Source: DATJGR01 sp963787045
Lineage (GTDB): Bacteria; Pseudomonadota; Gammaproteobacteria; Pseudomonadales; Azotimanducaceae
Length of the DNA stretch: 64,000 bases
Assembly: GCA_963787045.1 (NCBI GenBank)
Contig: CAWBBR010000005.1
Coordinates: forward strand, 124,001-188,000
Direction: 5' to 3'
Position numbers and translations under genes: made by a program. This document shows, in pieces, positions 1-11,254 of this stretch. Every line of letters begins with the position of its first letter. The first letter of the stretch is position 1. The notes under the pieces were generated by a model. It worked only from the letters and a program-made list of their open reading frames with translations. It did not search any database and had not been told where the DNA came from.

Positions 1-1
1 C

Positions 2-835
2 GGTCTGATAATCGACAACACCGATCAGCGCAGCCGCGACTACAGCAAGATCCAGGACGTGTTCCGTCCGGCGCACGCGGACTACACCTACCAGAAGAAA
101 TATGGCATTCGCGACTATCGCGGCGGCGGTCGTTCGTCAGCGCGCGAGACGGCGATGCGGGTTGCGGCGGGCGCGATCGCGAAGAAATACCTGGCGCAGC
201 AGTTCGGCGCGTCGGTGCGCGGCTACCTTGCGCAGATCGGCGACATTCGACCCCAGGTGATCGACTGGGACGAGGTCGATCGGAATCCGTTCTTCTGCCC
301 GGACGCCGCGGTCGTTCCAAAGATCGCGGAGTTCATCGACCGGTTGCGTAAAGACGGCGATTCGATCGGCGCGCGCGTCACGGTCGTGGCCAGTGGCTTG
401 CCCGTCGGCCTGGGAGAGCCGGTCTTCGACAAGCTCGACGCCGACATCGCGCGCGCGTTGATGAGCATCAATGCGGTGAAAGGCGTGGAACTCGGCGCCG
501 GATTCGACGTCGTGCAGCAGCGCGGCACCGAACATCGCGACGAAATGACGTCAGCCGGATTTCTCAGCAACAACGCGGGCGGTGTGCTTGGAGGGATTTC
601 TACCGGACAGGATATCGTCGCGAGCATGGCGCTGAAGCCGACGTCGAGCTTGCGTCTGCCTGGACGCAGCCTGAATGAGCAGGGTGAGGAAGTCGAAGTA
701 GTCACCACCGGCAGACACGACCCGTGCGTGGGCATCCGTGCGACGCCGATTGCCGAGGCGATGCTGGCGCTGGTGCTGATGGATCATCTGATGCGCCAAC
801 GCGCGCAGAATCCCAAATGGCTCGACGACGTTTGA
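2..835 (+). CDS. aroC: Chorismate synthase, C-terminal part (5' truncated by window edge)
   Basis: Chorismate synthase makes chorismate from 5-enolpyruvylshikimate-3-phosphate with reduced FMN, the last step of the shikimate pathway in the cytoplasm. The reading frame is open from base 2 and starts inside the gene: it begins with the conserved GLIIDNTDQRSRDY block and continues with FRPAHADYTY and GGGRSSARET, the FMN/phosphate-binding region. The conserved glycine-rich stretch around NNAGGVLGG and the C-terminal HDPCVGIRA motif are intact. About 278 residues are present of a usual 360, so roughly the first quarter lies outside the window. It is convergent with the LysR gene that follows. Confidence 0.95.
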   Translation, partial: GLIIDNTDQRSRDYSKIQDVFRPAHADYTYQKKYGIRDYRGGGRSSARETAMRVAAGAIAKKYLAQQFGASVRGYLAQIGDIRPQVIDWDEVDRNPFFCPDAAVVPKIAEFIDRLRKDGDSIGARVTVVASGLPVGLGEPVFDKLDADIARALMSINAVKGVELGAGFDVVQQRGTEHRDEMTSAGFLSNNAGGVLGGISTGQDIVASMALKPTSSLRLPGRSLNEQGEEVEVVTTGRHDPCVGIRATPIAEAMLALVLMDHLMRQRAQNPKWLDDV

Positions 836-854
836 TCGCGCCACCGTACGATCG

Positions 855-1727
855 TTAGTCGGCGAAGCTCTTCAACACGTCCAGAAATGCGCTGGCCGGA
901 TTCGACAAGGTGCGCGCTGGATTGGTGATCGCTCCGAGGTCGCGGCCGAGCAGTTCACAGTCGACGTCGAGGCGCGCCAGCGGCGCTCGAATCATCGTGG
1001 CCGGTAACACGCTCCAGCCCAACCCGATGCCCACCAACATGCCGATCGTCTCGAGGTAGTTGGTTGCCATCGCGGTGCGCAGCGGCAGGCCGGCGCGCGC
1101 AAAACGTTCGGCAACGATGCGGCCCGTATAGGTGCCGAGCCCGGGGAGTATCGCGGGATACGTCGACAGTCGATCCAACGCGATGCGCTTCTCCGCCGCG
1201 AGCGGGTGATCGGCGGCGATCGTGAACGCGAGAGGATCGTGCCACAACCGTTCGCTTCTGAGCTTCGGCTCCGGCAGCGGCGCCAGCGTGACGACTGCGA
1301 GTTCGGTGCGGCCGGTTCGCACCAGGTCGTGAGCTGCCTCGGAATCGACGAACTCGATGTCGAGCTCAACATCGGTGAAGCGCTGCGAGAACGCTTTCAG
1401 CACCGGTGCGAGCCGGTGCAACCCGACGTGATGGCTGGTGGCCAGTGCCAGGCGACCGTCGATGCGTCGGTGCAGGTTGCGCAACATCACTTCCGTGTCG
1501 GCCAACCCGCTCAGCAGTTCCAGCGCGCGTGGCTTCAGCAGCGTGCCGGCCTCGGTCAGATAGACGCGCTTGCCGACGCGGTCGAACAGCGACACGCCGA
1601 CGTTCGCTTCGAGTGCCTGGATGCGCTTGGTGACCGCAGGCTGAGTGAGATGAAGTTGCTCGGCGGCGCGCGAGAACGACGCGTGGTCGGCTACGGCGAC
1701 GAAGGCACGGAGTTCATTCCATTCCAT
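855..1727 (-). CDS. LysR-family transcriptional regulator, divergent from leuC
   Basis: A 290-residue LysR-type regulator. Residues 1-60 form the winged helix-turn-helix (ATG start, MEWNELRAFVAVADHASFSR, then LTQPAVTKRIQALE). The rest is a periplasmic-binding-protein-like effector domain. It is transcribed divergently from leuC with about 80 bases between the two starts, the usual arrangement for a LysR protein that controls its neighbour. A related LysR gene sits beside leuC in Pseudomonas. Control of leuCDB is therefore likely but is inferred from position only; the effector is unknown. Confidence 0.88.
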   Translation of the reverse strand: MEWNELRAFVAVADHASFSRAAEQLHLTQPAVTKRIQALEANVGVSLFDRVGKRVYLTEAGTLLKPRALELLSGLADTEVMLRNLHRRIDGRLALATSHHVGLHRLAPVLKAFSQRFTDVELDIEFVDSEAAHDLVRTGRTELAVVTLAPLPEPKLRSERLWHDPLAFTIAADHPLAAEKRIALDRLSTYPAILPGLGTYTGRIVAERFARAGLPLRTAMATNYLETIGMLVGIGLGWSVLPATMIRAPLARLDVDCELLGRDLGAITNPARTLSNPASAFLDVLKSFAD

Positions 1728-1743
1728 GATCGAAGTTATGAAA

Positions 1744-1761
1744 ATAATGAATTTGTCTTAT
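1744..1761. promoter_or_regulatory. Possible LysR operator between lysR-type gene and leuC
   Basis: ATAATGAATTTGTCTTAT is an imperfect dyad (ATAA-N10-TTAT) that contains the T-N11-A pattern typical of LysR-family sites. It lies in the 83-base divergent intergenic region, the expected place for an operator serving both genes. This is a weak motif and AT-rich promoter DNA could give it by chance. Confidence 0.33.
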
Positions 1762-1810
1762 CTGAGCGGCAATCCTACCATGGCCGCCCTTTGACGAAAG
1801 GCGTTCTGGC

Positions 1811-3233
<1,423 letters not shown>

Positions 3234-3237
<4 letters not shown>

Positions 3238-3887
3238 AGCCTTTTACTACGCTGACCGGCACGGTGGTGCCGCTCGATCGCGCGAACGTCGACACCGACC
3301 AGATCATTCCGAAGCAGTTTCTGAAATCGATCCGCCGCGTCGGCTTCGGCGAGAACCTGTTCGATGCGTGGCGGTTTCTCGACGAAGGCGCAATGGGGCA
3401 AACGCCGAACGAACGGCAGATCAATCGCACATTCGTGCTGAACCAACCCCGCTACCAGGGCGCGTCGATCCTGATCGCGCGCGCGAATTTCGGTTGCGGC
3501 TCGAGCCGCGAGCACGCTGTCTGGGCACTCGAGGAATACGGCATCCGCTGCGTTCTGGCGCCGAGCTTCGCCGACATATTCTTCAACAACTGCTTTAAGA
3601 ATGGCGTTCTACCCATTGTTTTAGATGAAGAAATAATTGACGATCTGTTCCGGCAGATCGCAGATGCGCCTGGGTATGCGCTGACCGTCGATCTGCCGAA
3701 TCAGACGATTGTCGGCCCCGACGGCACGCGGCTGACCTTCCACGTGGAACCTCATCGCAAACACTGCCTGGTGCATGGGCTCGACGATATCGGCCTGACC
3801 TTGCAGGCCGAACCCGAAATTCGCGCATTCGAGGCGAAACATCGCGCGCTGCAACCGTGGTTGTTTAAATCAAGTTCTCAGAAATAG
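3234..3887 (+). CDS. leuD: 3-isopropylmalate dehydratase small subunit
   Basis: A 217-residue LeuD, partner of LeuC. The ATG at 3234 overlaps the leuC stop, indicating translational coupling. Family features include DRANVDTDQIIPKQFLK near residue 15, the NFGCGSSREHA swivel-domain loop that contributes to the active site, and FNNCFKNGVLPI. Length is normal (E. coli about 200). It is the second gene of a leuC-leuD-leuB-asd operon, with no gap before the next gene. Confidence 0.95.
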
Positions 3888-3904
3888 TGCGTAACGATCT
3901 GATT

Positions 3905-4999
3905 ATGAAGAAAAAGATTCTGATACTTCCGGGCGACGGTATCGGTCCCGAGGTGGTTGTCGAGGCGGTGCGGCTGATGGAGGTTGCTGCGGCGGCCGCA
4001 GGATTCGAGCTGCAACTGGACCAAGCGCTGCTGGGCGGTCGTGCGATCGACGAGCAAGGCACGCCGCTGCCCGCCGCGACGCTGGCGGCCGCCAAGGCTG
4101 CAGACGCAGTACTACTCGGCGCCGTGGGAGGTCCGCAGTGGGATGCGCTGCCGATGCAGCAGCGGCCCGAGCGGGGCTTGCTCGATTTGCGCGCGGGTTT
4201 GGAGTTGTTCGCAAACCTGCGCCCGGCATTGCTGTTCGGGCCGCTTGCCGACGCATCGTCGCTCAAGCGCGAACTGGTAGAGGATCTCGACATCCTGATC
4301 GTTCGCGAACTCACCGGCGGCATCTACTTCGGCAAGCCTCGCGGCATCGAACTGGTCGACAACCTGCGGCGCGGGTTCAACACCGACGTCTACGACGAAA
4401 CTGAAATCGCCCGCATCGGCCGGGTTGCGTTCGACCTGGCGCGGAAGCGCAATCGACGCGTGTGTTCGGTGGACAAAGCCAACGTGCTCGAAGTGACGCA
4501 ACTCTGGCGCGAAGTGATCAAAGAAGTGGCGGCGGATTATCCCGATGTCGAATTGAGCCACATGTACGTGGACAACGCCGGGATGCAGCTCGTCCGACGC
4601 CCGAAACAGTTCGACGTCATCGTCACCGGCAACATGTTCGGCGACATCCTTTCCGATGTTGCTGCGATGCTGACGGGTTCGCTCGGTATGCTGCCGTCCG
4701 CCTCGTTGGGGTCTGACGGACGCGGACTCTACGAGCCGGTGCACGGATCGGCGCCGGACATCGCCGGTCGCGGCATATCCAATCCGTTGGCGACCATCCT
4801 TTCGGTTGGAATGATGTTCCGGTACACGTTTGGCGCCATCGACGTCGCTGCTCGTATCGACCGGGCGGTGCAACGAGTGCTCGAGCTCGGGCTGCGCACC
4901 CGGGACATTCTGCCGGAAGATGCGGCCGGGCTACGCATCGTGGGAACGGAGGAAATGGGCCAGGCGGTTCTGGCTGCGTTTGCGGAAGGAGACAGATGA
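3905..4999 (+). CDS. leuB: 3-isopropylmalate dehydrogenase
   Basis: LeuB oxidatively decarboxylates 3-isopropylmalate with NAD+, the third leucine-specific step. The 364-residue product starts MKKKILILPGDGIGPEVV, has the substrate loop with LLDLRAGLELFANLRP, and the metal/substrate motif GDILSDVAAMLTGSLGMLPSASLG. I chose ATG 3905; an in-frame GTG at 3887 overlaps the leuD stop and would add six non-conserved residues. The stop overlaps the asd start, consistent with one operon, an arrangement also known in Pseudomonas. Confidence 0.94.
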   Translation: MKKKILILPGDGIGPEVVVEAVRLMEVAAAAAGFELQLDQALLGGRAIDEQGTPLPAATLAAAKAADAVLLGAVGGPQWDALPMQQRPERGLLDLRAGLELFANLRPALLFGPLADASSLKRELVEDLDILIVRELTGGIYFGKPRGIELVDNLRRGFNTDVYDETEIARIGRVAFDLARKRNRRVCSVDKANVLEVTQLWREVIKEVAADYPDVELSHMYVDNAGMQLVRRPKQFDVIVTGNMFGDILSDVAAMLTGSLGMLPSASLGSDGRGLYEPVHGSAPDIAGRGISNPLATILSVGMMFRYTFGAIDVAARIDRAVQRVLELGLRTRDILPEDAAGLRIVGTEEMGQAVLAAFAEGDR

Positions 5000-6019
5000 T
5001 GAGGCAGGTCAACGTCGCTGTGGTCGGAGCGACCGGCGCAGTCGGCGAAGCGATGATCGAGATTCTCGAGGAGCGCAACTTTCCGGTGAAGGAGTTGTAC
5101 CTTCTAGCGAGCGAGCGCTCCGAAGGGAAAGTCGTCAGGTTCGGTGGTCGGTCGGTTCGCGTGAAGCGTCTGGACCAATTCGATTTCACCGGCGTCGACA
5201 TCGGCTTGTTTTCGGCCGGCGCATCCATATCGGCCGACTTCGCGCCGAAGGCGGCACAAGCGGGCTGCATCGTCATCGACAACACGTCGCAGTTCCGCTA
5301 CGACGACGACATCCCGCTGGTCGTCCCGGAGGTGAATCCGCATGCGATTGCGCAGCGGCATGCGCGGGGAATCATCGCCAATCCGAACTGCTCGACCATC
5401 CAGATGGTCGTCGCGCTGAAGCCGATCCTCGATGCGGTGGGAATCGAGCGAATCAACGTCGCAACCTATCAATCGGTATCGGGCGCAGGATCCAAAGGCA
5501 TTCGAGAACTCGCCAGCCAGACTGCAGACCTGCTTGAACGCGAAGCCGATCGAACCGAAAGCGTTTTCGCGGCAGATTGCGTTCAACGTCATCCCGCACA
5601 TCGACGTCTTCCAGGAGAACGGCTACACCAAGGAAGAAATGAAGATGGTGTGGGAGACGCGCAAGATTCTCGAAGCGCCCGACATCCTCGTGAATCCGAC
5701 CTGCGTTCGCGTGCCGGTGTTTTACGGACACTCGGAGGCGGTGCACATCGAGACGCGCGACAAGCTCAGTGCGGCCGACGCGCGTGCGCTGTTGTCGAAA
5801 GCGCCGGGCGTTCAGGTGCTCGACGAACACAAGAATGGTGGCTATCCGACGGCCGTTGTCGATGCCGCGGGAAAGGATGCAGTGTGGGTCGGCCGCATCC
5901 GCGAAGACATCTCACATCCGCGCGGGCTCGATCTCTGGATCGTTTCAGACAATGTCCGTAAAGGGGCGGCCCTGAACAGTGTACAAATCGCGGAGCTTTT
6001 GCTAAAAGAACAGCAATAA
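4996..6019 (+). CDS. asd: Aspartate-semialdehyde dehydrogenase (one frameshift)
   Basis: Asd reduces aspartyl-4-phosphate to aspartate semialdehyde, the branch point to lysine, threonine, methionine and diaminopimelate. Residues 1-20 give the NADP-binding GATGAVGEAM motif. The catalytic cysteine is C132 in NPNCSTIQMV. The first frame runs to ASQTADLL; an extra base near 5535 (context CTTGAAC) is needed to reach NAKPIEPKAFSRQIAFNVIPHID and the rest, ending at 6019. The joined product is about 340 residues, the normal family length. Asd is essential in most bacteria because it feeds peptidoglycan, so a true null mutation is unlikely. The start ATGATG overlaps the leuB stop and follows an AAGGA ribosome site. 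Confidence 0.92.
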
Positions 6020-6074
6020 GTGTTACTTACTGCACTCTTTGAACGCCTCTTCTAAGTTATCTTTTGTTCGGCAT

Positions 6075-6102
6075 CGAGTCGGCGCCTTCGGGCGCCGAAT
6101 CG
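6075..6102 (+). terminator. Hairpin with UUCG loop between asd and fimV
   Basis: TCGGCGCC-TTCG-GGCGCCGA (6079-6098) is a perfect 8-bp stem closed by the very stable UUCG tetraloop, extended by CGA/TCG beyond a single mismatch. There is no T-run, so it is either a weak terminator of the leu-asd operon or an mRNA-stabilising hairpin. It is the only notable element in the 205-base asd-fimV gap. Confidence 0.45.
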
Positions 6103-6224
6103 CTATGCAAGGTGATGTCACAGGTATCGGGTATGACGCGGCCTGTGTGAGTTCCGGCGCTCGCTACCAACGGACGGGATCGAATCTCGGATCGGCGCGG
6201 CTCGATAAATCGAAGGACACGACT

Positions 6225-8565
6225 ATGGCTCGCAGGTTGGCACTTGGTTACGCCCTGATTGCGACCCTCTGGTGCGCTCAGGCCTTCGCCCTCGGACTGG
6301 GTGACATAACCATTCACTCGGCGCTGAACCAGAAGCTCGACGCAGAAATCGAGTTGCTCGAGACCCGCGGCATGACGGAGTCCGAGATCGTCGCCCAGCT
6401 TGCGTCGTCGGAAGATTTCAAGCGCGTCGGCATCGAGCGGTTCTTCTTTCTGACGAGCCTGCAGTTCCACGTGGAAATGCGTGATCAAGGTCGCGCGGTG
6501 CTCCGCATCAGCAGCGCACAACCGATGACCGAGCCGTACCTGAACTTCCTCGTGCAGGTCATTTGGCCCAACGGACGGTTGCTGAAGGAGTACACGGTCC
6601 TGCTCGATCCACCCACTTATAAGGAGCAGGCCGCGCCGGCGGTCGCGAGTCCAGGGCGCAGTGACAAAGGCGGAGGACCCGCCGGTCGCGTCGAACGGAC
6701 ACCGACGAGACCCGACTCCCAGGTTTCCCTCAGCAGTGCACCCCGTTCGACCCAGCCAGTACCCCAGTCCCAGCCTCCCTCAGATCGATTGACCGGCGAC
6801 AGCTACGGCGTCACCGATCGGGACGATACGTTGTGGAAGATTGCGCAACGCGCGCGGCCGTCCGATAGCGTCACCGTGCAGCAGAACATGCTGGCGATCC
6901 AACGAATGAATCCCGAGGCGTTCATCGGCGGCAACATCAATCTGTTGAAAGCGGGCTACACGCTGCGTCTCCCCAAGGAAGCAGACGTGGAGGCGATCTC
7001 GAACGCCGAAGCGGTAAGTGAAGTCGCTGCCCAGAATCAGGCATGGCAGGCCTATCGCCGCGGTGAAGGTCTCGCGACTGTCGCACCGACGTCCGCGCCG
7101 CCGGCCGAAGAAAGCCAGGCGCTTGCCGGGCAGGTCGACGCGACCGCGAAGAAGCCGGTAGCGGCGACGCCCAAAGGTCCCGACGGCGAACTGCGCATCG
7201 TGGCGGGAGACGCGTCGGACCATGGAACCGGTGCGGGCGGCGGTAGCGCCGATGCAGCGGCGCTCGAAAGCCAGCTTGCTTCTGCTAAGGAAGAAGCGGA
7301 TCGCATCGCGCTCGAACGCGACGACGCGGTTGCGCGCCTCGACAAAGTGACGTCACAGGCGGAACAGACGCAGCGGCAGATCGAAGTGCGCGATCAGCAG
7401 ATCGCGCAAATGCAGGAACAGTTGAAGGCGGCGAAGACCGCTGCCGCAGCCGCACCTGCGGCGGCTGAAGAAAGACGAGGGCGCTGGTCTCGGCGCGCTG
7501 CTCGCGTCTCCGTTCGTACTGGCCGGTGCAGCGATCGTTCTGATATTGATCGTCGTCGCCGGATTGATGCGGGCGCGCGGTCGGCGCCGCGCCGAGGACG
7601 AGCAGCTGGCGGTATTCGACGACGCCGAACCCGTTCGAGGTGCTTCGGCGTCGAGAACGCGACCGCGCGTCGAAGAGATTGCCGATGACGACATGGACGC
7701 CGAGGAGCCCGCGCCGCGGCAGGAAGAAGAGCACGAGATGCCTCCGCATCACGAAGGTGCGCAAACCAGCGACGTGATCGGTGAGGCGGACATCTACATT
7801 GCCTACGGCCGTTACCCGCAAGCAGTCAGTCTGCTTCTGAGCGCGCTCGATGATGATCCGAATCGTTCGGATGTTCGCGTCAAGCTGCTCGAGGTCTATG
7901 CGGAAACGAAAGATGAAGCGGGCTTCGAAACGCACATGAACGAGTTGCTCACGCGCTGCGACGACAACGAGCTGCTGCTCGAAGCGCGCGAGTTGGAAAC
8001 GAAGCTGCGCGAAGACGGTCCGGTGACGGAGGTTGCTCCGATTGACGACGAAGCGGTCACCGGCAATCTCGACGACTTCCAGCTCGACCTCGATGCGGAC
8101 GACGTGGACGAGGACGACGGCGCCCCCACGACGCGAACGAGTACGCTGAGCGATCGCGTGGAACGCGCCTCGGACGATCTCGGCGGCGATCTCGGGATCG
8201 ACTTCAAGCCCGACGACGAACCGACGGTCATACGCACACAAACGTCGCCGGCCCGCGTCAAGCGGGAACTGGGCGATGTCGCTGTCGCGGCCGACGAGGG
8301 CGACGACTTCGATCTCGAAGATCTGGAATTCGAACCAACCGCGCGCAACGAAGCGAAGCCGCGAACGGGTGGCACGGAAGAATCGGACGATGCCTTCGAG
8401 TTCCTCAACGAGGAGGATGCGGCAACGACCAAGTTGGACCTCGCGAGAGCGTACATCGACATGGGCGATGAAGACGGCGCGCGCGAGATTCTGACCGAGG
8501 TCCTGCAAGAAGGCAGCAGCGACCAGCAGCAGACGGCGAACGAACTCCTGGCCAAACTCGGCTGA
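6225..8565 (+). CDS. fimV: FimV/TspA-type motility and polar scaffold protein (one frameshift)
   Basis: FimV is an inner-membrane protein that organises type IV pili and polar signalling and binds peptidoglycan through LysM. In order: signal peptide (MARRLALGYALIATLWCAQAFA), the conserved N-terminal FimV domain starting LGLGDITIHSALNQKLDAEI, a Pro/Ser-rich linker, a LysM-like segment (YGVTDRDDTLWKIAQRAR), a coiled coil near 7265-7440, one membrane helix (SPFVLAGAAIVLILIVVAG), an acidic cytoplasmic region with a TPR-like stretch (EADIYIAYGRYPQAVSLLL), and the typical C-terminal repeat TTKLDLARAYIDMGDEDGAR. A +1 shift near 7466 just before the helix joins the two frames. The ATG at 6225 begins the signal peptide. 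Position between asd and truA is the usual one. Confidence 0.9.
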
Positions 8566-8597
8566 GCCGTTCGATTCGCTGCCAGTAGCAGCCGGTC

Positions 8598-9398
8598 GTG
8601 CAGCACATTGCGTTAGGCGTCGAATACGACGGTCACGCCTTCCATGGGTGGCAGCGTCAAATTGGTCAGCGCTCGGTTCAGCAGACGCTCGAGGAAGCGC
8701 TGTCGAAGATCGCCGATCAGCCGATCAAGCTCACCGCGGCCGGTCGCACCGACGCCGGCGTGCACGCGACGCAACAGGTGGTCGCGTTCGCCACGCCGGT
8801 CGAACGCCCTGAGCGAGCCTGGATTCGCGGCACGAACAGCTTGCTGCCCGACGAGCTGAGCGTTCGTTGGGTGCTGCCGGTGCCCGAACACTTCCATCCG
8901 AGATACAGCGCGACCGGGCGTCGCTATCAATACATCTTTCTCGAGGCCGATCGCGCGCCGGCGATCGCCAGGCACTATGTCACGTGGTCGCCGACACGCC
9001 TCGACGACGCGGCGATGCACACGGCGGCTCAACAGTTGATCGGCGAGCACGATTTCACCTCGTTCCGCAGCGCGTCGTGTCAGGCCAAATCGCCATTCCG
9101 GTGTGTCTTTGCAGTAGCGGTGCGCCGGTTTGCGGATCTGGTGGTTCTCGACATCACCGCAAACGCGTTCCTGCAGCACATGGTGCGCAACATCGCCGGG
9201 GCACTGGTGCAGGTGGGTCGCGGCGAAAGAACGCCAGGATGGGTGCAGGAAGTGCTGACGGCGCGAAACAGGGATCTCGTCGGCGCCACTGCGCCGCCTA
9301 CCGGGTTGTACCTCGTCGACGTTCAATACGGCACCGTGGTCGAGCTGCCGCGCGCGCAACCGCCGTTGATCCTCCGAGCCTTGGGCGACGTCTGGTAG
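8598..9398 (+). CDS. truA: tRNA pseudouridine(38-40) synthase
   Basis: TruA converts uridines 38-40 of the tRNA anticodon arm to pseudouridine. The 266-residue product has the catalytic aspartate D52 in the GRTDAGVHA motif, then the conserved FHPRYSATGRRYQYIF and FLQHMVRNIAGALVQVGRG blocks. The start is GTG 8598; no ATG lies before the conserved LGVEYDGHAFHGWQ. Length is normal. It sits between fimV and trpF, 32 bases after fimV, probably co-transcribed. Confidence 0.94.
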   Translation: MQHIALGVEYDGHAFHGWQRQIGQRSVQQTLEEALSKIADQPIKLTAAGRTDAGVHATQQVVAFATPVERPERAWIRGTNSLLPDELSVRWVLPVPEHFHPRYSATGRRYQYIFLEADRAPAIARHYVTWSPTRLDDAAMHTAAQQLIGEHDFTSFRSASCQAKSPFRCVFAVAVRRFADLVVLDITANAFLQHMVRNIAGALVQVGRGERTPGWVQEVLTARNRDLVGATAPPTGLYLVDVQYGTVVELPRAQPPLILRALGDVW

Positions 9399-9426
9399 AC
9401 TACCGCGCTTTTTCCGGGCCCTCGCG

Positions 9427-10056
9427 ATGCGGGTTAGAGCAAAAATCTGCGGCATTACGCGTCTGGCCGACGCTCAGGCCGCCGTTGCGGCCGGATGCGA
9501 TGCGCTCGGCTTCAACTTCTATGAGCCGAGCCCGCGCTTCGTAGCTCCGGAACAGGCCGGAGCGATCATTGCCGCGCTGCCGCCGTTCGTAACGTGCGTG
9601 GGCTTGTTCGTCGACGCGAACACCGACGAGGTACGCCGCATCGCCAGCATCGCGGGCGTCGGCATGCTGCAGTTCAACGGCGAGGAGACCGACTCGGATT
9701 GCGCCGCCGCCGGGTATCCGTTCATCAAATCCGTTCGCGTCTCGGGTCCGATCGATGCGGATGCGTTGGTGCAGCTCTACCCGCGCGCGACGGCGCTGCT
9801 GCTCGATTCAGGAACCGCGGCCGTTCCGGGCGGCACTGGTAAGACGTTCGACTGGTCGTGGTGGCCGAACGCCAGCCCAATACCGCTGATTCTCGCGGGT
9901 GGGCTGACATCCAACAATGTCGCTGAGGGGATTCGCCGAACTCGCCCGTTCGCGGTCGATGTCAGCAGCGGTGTAGAGGGCGCGCAGAAAGGCGCGAAAG
10001 ATGCAGAGAAGATCCGACAATTCATGATCGAGGTGCAGCGTGCGCGAGGGAACTAA
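9427..10056 (+). CDS. trpF: Phosphoribosylanthranilate isomerase
   Basis: TrpF is a beta/alpha barrel enzyme that isomerises phosphoribosylanthranilate to CdRP in tryptophan synthesis. The 209-residue product has the general base C8 in KICGITR and the general acid D127 in LLLDSGT, plus the C-terminal phosphate-binding motifs LAGGLTSNNV and VDVSSGVE. It overlaps the start of trpB by 17 bases, so the two are translationally coupled. The neighbour truA upstream matches the common gammaproteobacterial order. Confidence 0.95.
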   Translation: MRVRAKICGITRLADAQAAVAAGCDALGFNFYEPSPRFVAPEQAGAIIAALPPFVTCVGLFVDANTDEVRRIASIAGVGMLQFNGEETDSDCAAAGYPFIKSVRVSGPIDADALVQLYPRATALLLDSGTAAVPGGTGKTFDWSWWPNASPIPLILAGGLTSNNVAEGIRRTRPFAVDVSSGVEGAQKGAKDAEKIRQFMIEVQRARGN

Positions 10057-11254
10057 CGACCTGTATGAGGCGCCCACGCCGGACGGCCACTTCGGACGGT
10101 ATGGCGGGAGATTCGTGGCCGAGACGCTGTTTCACGCGCTCGATCAGTTGAACGCGCTCTATCAGGAGCTCAAGGAAGACCCCGATTTCCGCCGCGAACT
10201 CGCGCAAGATCTCTCGCAGTACGTCGGCCGGCCGACACCGCTTTACATGGCGGAACGCCTCACGCGAGAACTCGGCGGCGCGCAGATCTTCCTCAAACGC
10301 GAAGACCTGAACCACACCGGCGCGCACAAGATCAACAACACCGTCGGGCAGGCACTCCTGGCGAAACGCATCGGCAAGCGACGCATCATCGCCGAGACCG
10401 GTGCCGGCCAGCACGGTGTCGCGACCGCAACGGTTGCCGCGCGGCTTGGGCTCGAGTGCCAGGTCTACATGGGTTCAGAAGACATCAAGCGGCAGAGTCT
10501 CAACGTTTATCGAATGAAGTTGCTGGGTGCCCAGGTGGTGCCGGTGACGTCGGGATCGCGGACGTTGAAGGACGCGATGAACGAAGCGATGCGCGACTGG
10601 GTGACCAACGTGGACGATACGCACTACATCATCGGTACGGTTGCCGGACCGCACCCGTACCCGATGATGGTGCGCGACTTTCAATCGGTGATCGGTCAGG
10701 AAGCGCGCGCGCAATGTCTGCAGCAGACGGGCCGGTTGCCCGATACGCTCGTTGCGTGCGTGGGCGGTGGTTCCAACGCGATCGGTCTGTTCCACCCGTT
10801 CGTCGACGACTCGTCGGTTCGCTTCGTCGGTGTCGAAGCCGGAGGCCTGGGTATCGACTCCGGGAAGCATGCCGCATCACTGTCGGCGGGAACGCCCGGA
10901 GTGCTGCACGGCAACCGCACTTATCTGCTCGCAGATGGCGATGGTCAGATCATCGAAACGCATTCGATATCGGCAGGTCTCGATTATCCGGGCGTCGGAC
11001 CCGAGCACGCCTACTTCAAGGACATCGGCCGCGCCGACTACGTTTCGGTTACGGACGCGGCAGCGCTCTCAGCCTTTCGATTCGTGACGCAGGTCGAAGG
11101 CATCATGCCGGCGCTCGAATCGAGCCACGCGCTCGCGTGGGTTCGCGACTACGCACCGCGAGCGCCGCGCGACGAGATCATCATCGTCAATCTGTCCGGA
11201 CGCGGGGACAAAGACATCATGACGGTTGCCGCAATCGACGAGATCGCGCTGTGA
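10040..11254 (+). CDS. trpB: Tryptophan synthase beta chain
   Basis: TrpB condenses indole and serine to tryptophan with pyridoxal phosphate. The 404-residue product carries the PLP lysine K97 in HTGAHKINN, the phosphate-binding loop CVGGGSNAIG, and the SAGLDYPGVGPEH segment at the alpha-beta contact. Start GTG 10040 lies inside the end of trpF; no ATG is available before the conserved GHFGRYGGRFVAETL. The stop overlaps the GTG start of trpA (GTGA). Confidence 0.95.
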   Translation: MREGTNDLYEAPTPDGHFGRYGGRFVAETLFHALDQLNALYQELKEDPDFRRELAQDLSQYVGRPTPLYMAERLTRELGGAQIFLKREDLNHTGAHKINNTVGQALLAKRIGKRRIIAETGAGQHGVATATVAARLGLECQVYMGSEDIKRQSLNVYRMKLLGAQVVPVTSGSRTLKDAMNEAMRDWVTNVDDTHYIIGTVAGPHPYPMMVRDFQSVIGQEARAQCLQQTGRLPDTLVACVGGGSNAIGLFHPFVDDSSVRFVGVEAGGLGIDSGKHAASLSAGTPGVLHGNRTYLLADGDGQIIETHSISAGLDYPGVGPEHAYFKDIGRADYVSVTDAAALSAFRFVTQVEGIMPALESSHALAWVRDYAPRAPRDEIIIVNLSGRGDKDIMTVAAIDEIAL